DNA from: Thalassia testudinum
Lineage: Eukaryota > Streptophyta > Magnoliopsida > Alismatales > Hydrocharitaceae
Assembly (NCBI GenBank): GCA_037157565.1
Contig: JAZHRO010000014.1
Coordinates: 75,298,001-75,362,000, forward strand
Direction of reading: 5' to 3'
Length of the DNA stretch: 64,000 bases
Shown: one piece after another, positions 57,307-64,000 of the stretch
How positions within the stretch are numbered: the first letter of the stretch is position 1
Layout of the letters: every line of letters begins with the position of its first letter
Made by a program: the position numbers and the translations under genes
The notes under the pieces: generated by a model
The model's input: only the letters and a program-made list of their open reading frames with translations
The model's database searches: none
Told to the model about the DNA's origin: nothing

Positions 57307-58439
57307 TGGGTATCCACCCTCTTTCCATCTCCGGTGAGCCGGCGGAGGTGATTGCACGATCTCCACGTGCTAGAGGGTTCGGCCAACACTTATAAAAGGA
57401 TCCCCAGACCCGGCCGCAGATCCTCAGCTTGGTATTGACGGAGATTCCCCTAAACTTTCCTCTCTCCCATCTCCGGCCAAGAGACCCGCAAGCTCTGGCG
57501 ACTTCCTCCCCTCCTTCTCGTCACTCTACTACCATACCTGTAGCAGAGTCAACTCCGCCTCTTTCTCCCGCGTCGAGCACTACCAGGCGCGCGTTCTCCT
57601 GACCTTGTCCTCGTCGCCGCTTCCTCCCTCAGGGTTCTTCTTCCCGGATGACGGTAGTTACGTGCCGTCACTCCGCTGCCTCCCTTCCTTCCAGACCACT
57701 CCAGATACCTTCTCCATCTTCCCCTCTCTCTTTTCCCCCTGTTATTTTAGTTAATCGCCCCCCGATAGTGCCTGACCACCTCCATCTTCCTCGCCTCCGA
57801 CCGACCTCCGGCGAGCCGCATCCACCACTCCACCCCTCCACACGGCTCGCCGACCAACTCAGAGGCCTCGCCTCACCACCAGGAGCAACTTCCGCCCATC
57901 CATCATCCTTCTACACCTCCACCACAGTCCTCCAGGTGCAGCAGCTCCAGGCTCCAGGCGCAGCAGACTCGCGCGAGTGTTGCAAAGCGAGCAGGGCCAG
58001 CATTGACGCTGTGAGGCTCCCAGCCTTGGCGATTGCACGAGGAATCCTCTGCGGGCGCGCGCGAAATTGGGGCGAGCTAGATAGTCCCACATCGGCTAAA
58101 CACAACGCACAGGTACGCTTTAAGTTGAATTTGTGTTCTCTGCTTACTGCCTCCGAACGCACAGGGGTGAGGTCCCTCACCCGACCCACGCCTGCCTCGT
58201 CCGCGGTTTCACCTCGCTGATCTGGCGGGATCCGACCCGACCCTATCCTAAGCACTCCTCGCGCATCACCCACCTACCAGTGTGCCTGGTCCCGGGTGCG
58301 AAATCCAACCCGATTACCCGTGTGGCTCTGGGAGAGCATCCTTGAGCGAATTGCAGAGAAAGAGAGAGACGTTTGGGTAGAGGGAAGGGGGTAGGTTTTG
58401 CATTGGTTGTGGTGTGCACAGGGAAGAAGGAAGAGAGGA

Positions 58440-58765
58440 AGAAGCAAACACTTAGCCGCTGCAGCAAGGGAAAAGAAGAGAAGGAAAAGGCGAAGGTAAG
58501 CAAAAAGAACTGAAGAAATAGAAGAGCAGGAGCAGAAGAAGGAACTCTGAAGAAAGGAAGCTGAGCAAGGCAGAGATCTGAGAGAAGGAAGGACTGCAGA
58601 AAAGACAAAAAGAAAGAAGAAGGCAGAAGGGAAACAAAGGCAGGAAGAAGAAGTCTTCACAGAGAAGAGAAGAGAAGAGAAAGAAGTTCAAAGAAGAAGA
58701 AGATCTGTGGATCAGAAGAAAAGAAGAAGAGCCAACGAAAAAGAAGAGAGAAAGAAGACTCTACT
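58440..58765 (+). repeat. Purine tract in LTR B
   Basis: About 320 bp of mostly A and G, dominated by gaagaa and aagaga units. It is followed directly by aagacgtctgat and atcagacgtcc. Confidence 0.8.
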
Positions 58766-59819
58766 TTTAAGACGTCTGATAAAGAAATCAGACGTCCAAT
58801 TTTGTTCTCTTTTAGCAATACTTTTTATAACTCTCTATTTGAATCAATTATGTTCATTTAAAAGTTGTATTCTTTGGTTTTGAAAGTACTGAGATTGCTC
58901 CCTGTGTTCAACCTCGGAGACTCTAGTTTTTCGAGTAATAAAATTCTCTATATTTCTTTGAACGTTTTTTCGGCTATATTACAACGTGTTATCTTTTAAA
59001 ACCCCACAAAAGCGTGCGAACACCTGTAGGAACTCTCCGCCTCCCGCTTTCTTCACTCTGTCGCATGCTCTTCTGTCGCAACCAGCCTCCACTCGTCACT
59101 GCAGCGGCCGGCCAAGTGCTTCCCACCCCCCTGCCAGCACCTGCAAGCTCCCGCACGCGCCTGCAAACACCTCACCTCCTGCTTCTCCGCTCTGTCGTGA
59201 GCTCTCCGCACTCGCAACCGACCGGCGCAGGCCTTCTCCCTCGTGCGCCAGCCCGCGCGTGCTAGCCGCGAGCCGACCTCACTCACAGCACCGTCCACTG
59301 CCGGTTGCGCAGCGTGGACGACCACTGTAGCCACTATTCACGCGAGTCTTACCCGACACTATGGCTACAGTGGGGTGACCGGAAAACCTCTCACTTTCCT
59401 GGTCACCCGACGTGCCACAACCGGCCCTCGCCCGTGCGCGTGCCCGCTTGCGCGTCTCTGCCCGCGTCGCCCGCACTCTCCCACGCGTCTACCAGCCTGC
59501 CCCACTCGCCCGTGTGCACCCGCATCACCCGCTTCACTCGCCCACATACTCCTCTTCACACAACGCTGTGTGCTGCGGGTTCCTCTCCGCTCCCCACTCC
59601 CGTGCGCTCCTCTCTGCGCAGATGCGCCTGCGCGTACGCGCGTGGAAGCCCCAGACAACACCCTTCGCGCCCAGACGCCTTAACAGTGCCCTTTCATTCC
59701 AGCAGAGCGACTGCTCTCTCCTCTCTCGCTCTCTCTCTTTCTCTCTCACAGCACTCTCTCACTCACTCTACACTGGCACACACACACACCTACACTAACT
59801 CTTCCACACACCCACACAC

Positions 59820-59973
59820 ACATATACACTATTATAAAAATATATATATACGTAGACTTATATATATTGATATATATATACATATATTTATATACATATA
59901 TATATACTTATATTTATACATATAGTAGTACCTATATACTTATGTATTAGTATACATACATATATATATATCT

Positions 59974-60008
<35 letters not shown>

Positions 60009-60290
60009 TATACATATTTCTATATACTTATATATATATATATTTATACATATATCTATACATATATTAGTACTTATATAACTATGTATTAGTCTATACA
60101 TATACATACATATATATATATATATATATATCTACTTATATATATATATATACACATATATACTGATATATATACATATATTTATACACACATATATATA
60201 AATATACATATATCTATATATATACTATTATAAGTATAGATACATATATATATATATATATACACACATATATACACACCTACTTATATA

Positions 60291-60330
<40 letters not shown>

Positions 60331-60660
60331 TCTGTATAACTTTATTTACATATATACATATATATACATATCTATATACCTATATACATATATTATTATA
60401 TACATATATATATATAACTATATATACATACATACATATATATATATATACTTAGCTACATATATCTATATATAAATATATTGCTATATACTTATACATA
60501 CATATATATATACCTCTATATAGTTATATATACATACACACATATATATATATACATATACACTTATATATACATATATATCTACATATATATATACCTA
60601 TATATTTATAACCATATATATATATACATATAGATATATTTACATATATACATATATATA
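59820..60660 (+). repeat. Expanded TA-rich microsatellite in the E6 3' LTR
   Basis: About 840 bp of tatata, catata and acatat units with short variants. It is more than twice the length of the 5' LTR copy. Confidence 0.9.
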
Positions 60661-61355
60661 TTTTTTCACATTATTTACCACACGCTGTATCGCGGGAACA
60701 TCTACACCAGTTGCTGATATTCCCCGATACACACGTACAAAGAGCGTGGTTACATACATCTTCCACCATCCATCCCATACTCCACGTGGCACCTAGTCCT
60801 GTTGGTTGCATCTCTCTAGACGACGACCGACTCGACACCGTGCTACACTCCATCTCCGCCTCCACCCCCACCCCTTTATATACATATTATATACCTATAT
60901 ATATACTATATTTACTTTATTTCTGTTTCGCTTTCCTATTAGTAAAAAGATAAAAAGTATATGTAAAAGACAAAAGATAATCCTCGACTTGCAGGTACTC
61001 CATCTTGCGAATAGCAAGACCCGTTTTGGACCCTGTTTTGGCTTAAAGCCAAGAACCCGATTTTGAGGGTGTGCCTCAAGGACAAAGATTACCAGAAAAA
61101 AATTCTAAATAAGAAAAACACCAAAAGCACAATAAGCGAAAGGAAGAGACTCATTGTAGGAAAGGCGTAGAAACTTGACTTGTAACCCCACTTCCCTGAG
61201 TTCGACCCTAGGCCTAAAAGTGACAAGATAAAATCAAGTAGGCCAGGTTAAAAATTTTTAAAGAGATGGTTAGGTCTGATTTAGGTTAACCACTATACAC
61301 ATTTCAACGATAAAATCACCATATTAACAACCTATCCGGGCTCAACATCATTGGG

Positions 61356-62259
61356 TAACTGGATCACGCAGGACTTCAAATGCCTAAGTACACTCCTTGG
61401 TGATTTCAAAAGGGACATCCTTAGATAGGAGATTAGTCAGGGGGTGCACGATTTTTGAGAAATTGGGAATGAATCGATGGTAAAAATTGACGTGCCCCAG
61501 GAAGGATAAGATTTCTTTAATCGAGCTAGGCATAGAGAGTTTAGAAATCAAGTTCACCTTGGCTCGATCAACCTAGATGCCCTTTTCAGAGCTAAGATGT
61601 CCTAGGACTATTTCCTCAGGTACCATGGGGTGGCCCTTTTCCCAGGAAAGAGCCAAGTTTACATCAGTGCACCGCCTGAGGATCTGGACCAAGTGAAGGA
61701 GGCAATTATCAAATGATTTACCAAATATCGAGAAGCCATCCATGAAGACTTCAAGGTATTCACCTACCATATCTGAGAATATGGCAAGCATGCACCACTA
61801 AAAAGTAGCAGGTGAATTACAGAGATCGAACGACATCCTTCGAAATGCGCAAGTCCCAAAGGGGCAAGTGAAGGTGGTCTTTTCTTAGTCCTCAGGATGG
61901 ATTGAGACCTGGTTGTAACTGGAGTACCCATCCAAAAAGCAGAAGAATCAATTTTTCGCTAATTTCTTGAGAATCTGATCAATGAATGGTAGTGGGAAAT
62001 GATCCTTCTTAGTGGAGGAATTGAGCCTTCTGTAATCGATGCAGACTCTCCACGAGTTTGCTATACGGGTTGGTATGGCTTCTCCGTTTTCAGTCGTGAT
62101 GACAGCGAGTCTTGCCTTTTTAGGCACAACTTGGATTGGACTCACCCACCAATTGTTGAAGATCGGGTAGATGATCCCTGCATCTAACCACTTGATAATC
62201 TCCTTTTTCATGACATCCTGCCGATTGGGATTCAGGCGTCTCTACATTTCACGGGATGG
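61356..62259 (-). pseudogene. pol: E5 reverse transcriptase
   Basis: Ty3/gypsy RT. Fingers: IIKWLDAGIIYPI, WVSPIQVVPKK, RVCIDYRRLN; then DHFPLPFIDQIL; FLDGYSSYNQ with the first catalytic Asp. The YxDD box reads VFMDGFSIFG (about 61728-61751), so the second Asp of the pair is Gly, an A-to-G change. Stops at 61948-61950, near 61890, near 61800 and 61573 are in one frame, so point mutations rather than shifts predominate. The C-terminus runs to the E6 insertion site. Confidence 0.88.
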
Positions 62260-63120
62260 TCATGAGCCCTCTTCAGTGTAGATGTGGTGTGTGCAATATG
62301 AGGGGCTGATACTGGTGAGATCGTGGAGAGTCCATCCAATGGCTCTTCGATGTTGCTGAAGAACAGAAATCAAGCATGTTTCTTGATCAGGTGTGAGTCG
62401 AGAATTGATAATCACAGGAAACGTCTGGCTAGAACCCAAAAAGACATATTTGAGATGATCGAGAAGAGGTTTTAATTCCAAAATCGGGTTTTCAGTAGCA
62501 GTGGGTAATTCAGGATGGGTGTCAGGGGTAAAGGAAGGAGCTATGGTTGTGTCTACGTTGAGTTTGGGCTCCTCTAATTGCGGGTTTTGATCCTCTTGTG
62601 GTTGATCAGAAATAGTTGGGTTCTCTATGAAGTCGTCAACCACTGCTTCAATATTGCAAATTTGTTCTATGACTTTGCAATTAATTCCTTGTTGGGCCTT
62701 ACAGGTGTCGATCTTTAGTGTCTTGCTCCCAAATTTCAATTTGATTTGGCCATCCTCACAATTGATATTGGCCCTCGCAGTGGCCAGAAAGGGTCTCCCT
62801 AATATGATTGGTGTATTCTTTACATTCTCAAGAGCATCCATGTCTAAAATGATGAAATCCACTGGGAAATAGAAATCATGTACCCTAACTATGACATCCT
62901 CAAGAATTCCTTTTGGTGATTTAATTGATCGGTCTACTAGTTGTAAAGTCATTTCAGTCCGTTTAAGTTCAGATTCCTCGAAGTAGTCTAGTAGGGATGT
63001 GGGTATCAAATATATGGAGGCTTCTAAGTCTAATAAAGCTTGGTCAAATCGTATATCACCAATTTCACAGGAGATCAAAGGGGTGCCTGGGACTTTTGCC
63101 TTAGGCGGGAATTTGCTCAA
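62260..63120 (-). pseudogene. E5 protease and protease-RT linker
   Basis: Retropepsin region. FPPKAKVPGTPLIS, then the active site LLDLEASIYLIP (about 63010-63045): the usual D-L/T-G triad has Glu for Gly, and Tyr for the Asn seen in E2 and E4. It continues with SPKGILEDVIVRVHDFYFPVDF in overlapping segments, TPIILGRPFLATARANINCE and an acidic/Pro-rich stretch. It ends with the RT-proximal SRLTPDQ and RRAIGWTLHDL, which is conserved as the start of RT, so the stop at 62260 (EEGS*) lies inside the polyprotein. Confidence 0.85.
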
Positions 63121-63210
63121 AATGATAGAGCTGGCTTGCTCTGATGGTACAATCGGATTCCCGTCTTTGGTTCATGGCTTACACTTAGGTGTACATACAT
63201 CTTTCAAAAA

Positions 63211-64000
63211 TCATGCATAAGCCGGTACATGGCATATCGCATCCATCAAGGGGATGTTTATATGGACCTGCTCAAAGGGCTTAACTAGGTCCTCCTCAAG
63301 TGCCAGAGTTTTGGTTATCCTTTTTCCTTTGGTAAATGCCTCAGGAAATGGAACTTTAGATGGTTCCTTTAGAATGGGTTTAGGTTCTTGATCTGGGGTA
63401 GAGGTGTCTTGGATGACTATCCTTAAGTTAGGGTTTATACTACCAGGCTTGGTTTGGCTTGGATAAGGTGGGTCCTGTGTTGTTTTGCCAGTGCGGGTAG
63501 TAACAAAATTTAATCCTGCTTGATTTTGGTTTGGAGTGGGTAGAAGAGGTGCTTGCTGCTGGTAACCCATACATGATGTCGAAGCCTCCATCTCGTCGGG
63601 TGATGAAGTAGAAGGGGCCTGATAAACAAAGTGAGCTTGGCCTATATTTGGGTTCATAACACACCTCTGGTTTGGCACATTATTCAGATTAGGCAGAGGT
63701 TGTGAAGGAAGTGCACCAGGTTGGTGAGGATTTTCCATCTGGGCAAGTTGATTGCGAACCTCTGTGATCTCATCTCTGTGCTGTTTTTGTATAGCTGCAT
63801 TCATCTTCTGAATGTCAGCCGGAGTCTGAAGGATAAGAGTCATTTGATCTATTTGAGTCAGCCTAGATTGATAAGTTGGGTTAGGCCAAGGCTGAGGTGG
63901 CTGATATGGATGAGGAGCTTGTGGTCAGGGAGAATATTAAGGTCTCTGATTTTGATTATTGCTTGACCATGTGAAGTTGGGATGATTACGCCATCCAAGG
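63211..64000 (-). pseudogene. gag: E5 gag, C-terminal part
   Basis: Starts off the window to the right. Near 63960-64000 the minus strand shows WRNHPNFTWSS, the same C-terminal gag motif as in E6. A stop follows near 63930. Then come MNAAIQKQHRDEITEVRNQL (helical), a Pro/Gln-rich stretch, TTRTGKTTQDPPYPSQTKPG (the gag/protease linker) and QVHINIPLMDAICHVPAYA, ending at a TGA at 63211. It is in the same frame as the protease and RT pieces. Confidence 0.82.

Larger units (their letters stand above)
56454..59022 (+). repeat. Solo LTR B
   Basis: 2569 bp, begins TGATGAGAGCCTCATCA and ends gcgtgcgaaca; TSD cctgc (56449-56453) and cctgt (59023-59027). Same family as LTR A. Contains a TATA-like cttataaaagg near 57389, the palindrome 57279-57306, the USE-like motif 58085-58095, the hairpin GGGTGAGGTCCCTCACCC near 58164-58182, a purine tract 58440-58765, and the GACGTC pair near 58772-58797. 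No internal region attached. Confidence 0.9.
47460..61350 (+). mobile_element. E6: gag-pro Athila-type element in the E5 pol gene
   Basis: Exact TSD TTGGG at 47455-47459 and 61351-61355. LTRs 47460-49963 and 55715-61350 begin TGATTGCACC and end CTCAACATCA. The PBS matches tRNA-Asp perfectly. The interior (about 5.7 kb) encodes gag and protease only. Solo LTR B sits in the 3' LTR. Without it E6 is about 11.3 kb. Confidence 0.93.
55715..61350 (+). repeat. E6 3' LTR, interrupted by solo LTR B
   Basis: Pieces 55715-56453 and 59028-61350, about 3.06 kb together. The ends match the 5' LTR. TA-rich microsatellite at 59820-60660. Confidence 0.92.
41357..64000 (-). mobile_element. E5: gag-pro-RT-RH-IN Athila-type element, truncated by the window
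   Basis: 3' LTR 41357-44053, 3' UTR, integrase, RNase H, [E6 insertion], RT, protease and the end of gag, running off the right edge. Domain order is that of Ty3/gypsy. Its LTR belongs to the same family as solo LTRs A and B. It is the only element here with polymerase and integrase, and all its domains are damaged. No env-like frame lies between integrase and the 3' LTR. Confidence 0.88.

Noticed and set aside
1..64000. Any single-copy host gene
   Set aside because: Apart from the E1 ORF of unknown origin, all frames longer than about 150 codons were assigned to retroelement proteins, LTRs or compositional artefacts.

Overview
The window is intergenic DNA from a large, repeat-rich plant genome, most likely a flowering plant; the species cannot be named from sequence alone. 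No host gene, rRNA or intact tRNA was found. Most of it is a nest of Ty3/gypsy LTR retrotransposons of the Athila type. The evidence is primer-binding sites (PBS) matching the tRNA-Asp 3' end (TGGCGCCGTTGCCGGGG), LTRs opening TGAT and usually closing ATCA or CA, gag with the ADASC and FFPIGRT motifs, and RT/RNase H/integrase of this lineage. Element names E1-E7 and solo LTRs A and B are mine.

Layout. 1-865: minus-strand LTR fragment of Sirevirus (Ty1/copia) style with a cluster of AGACGTCT palindromes. 1667-8652: complete element E1 (+), TSD AACAT, with an unrecognised ORF in place of gag-pol. 8658-10264: decayed DNA including a CACTA transposon end at 9693. From 10265: the outermost minus-strand element E7, seen as pieces (10265-11819, 27666-28012, 41276-41356). 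E7 was hit by E2 (11825-27660, minus, gag-pro), itself hit by E3 (17938-22214, plus, no coding capacity); by solo LTR A (28018-41270, plus), itself hit by E4 (29229-39858, minus, gag-pro, near-identical LTRs); and by E5 (41357 to past 64000, minus, gag-pro-RT-RH-IN). E5 was hit between RT and RNase H by E6 (47460-61350, plus, gag-pro), whose 3' LTR was hit by solo LTR B (56454-59022, plus). The nest is up to four layers deep. Target-site duplications were read for E1, E3, E6 and LTR A (exact) and for E2, E4 and LTR B (decayed).

Only E5 carries polymerase and integrase, and it is dead: stops, frameshifts, and altered catalytic residues in protease, RT and RNase H. E2, E4 and E6 all end after protease, and E1 and E3 have no gag or pol, so these would have needed proteins from a relative of E5. 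All gag-pro frames seen are broken, often by changes that look like C-to-T (G-to-A) decay.

The most interesting signal is non-coding. Short structured modules recur across these families at fixed positions, some with compensatory base changes: hairpins in the 5' leader, a polypurine block after the last codon that imitates the PPT/LTR junction, a GCTAG/CTAGC hairpin before the true PPT, a hairpin formed by the first bases of the LTR, and a 12-13 bp palindrome inside LTRs A, B and E5. These are candidate cis-acting signals shared by autonomous and non-autonomous elements.
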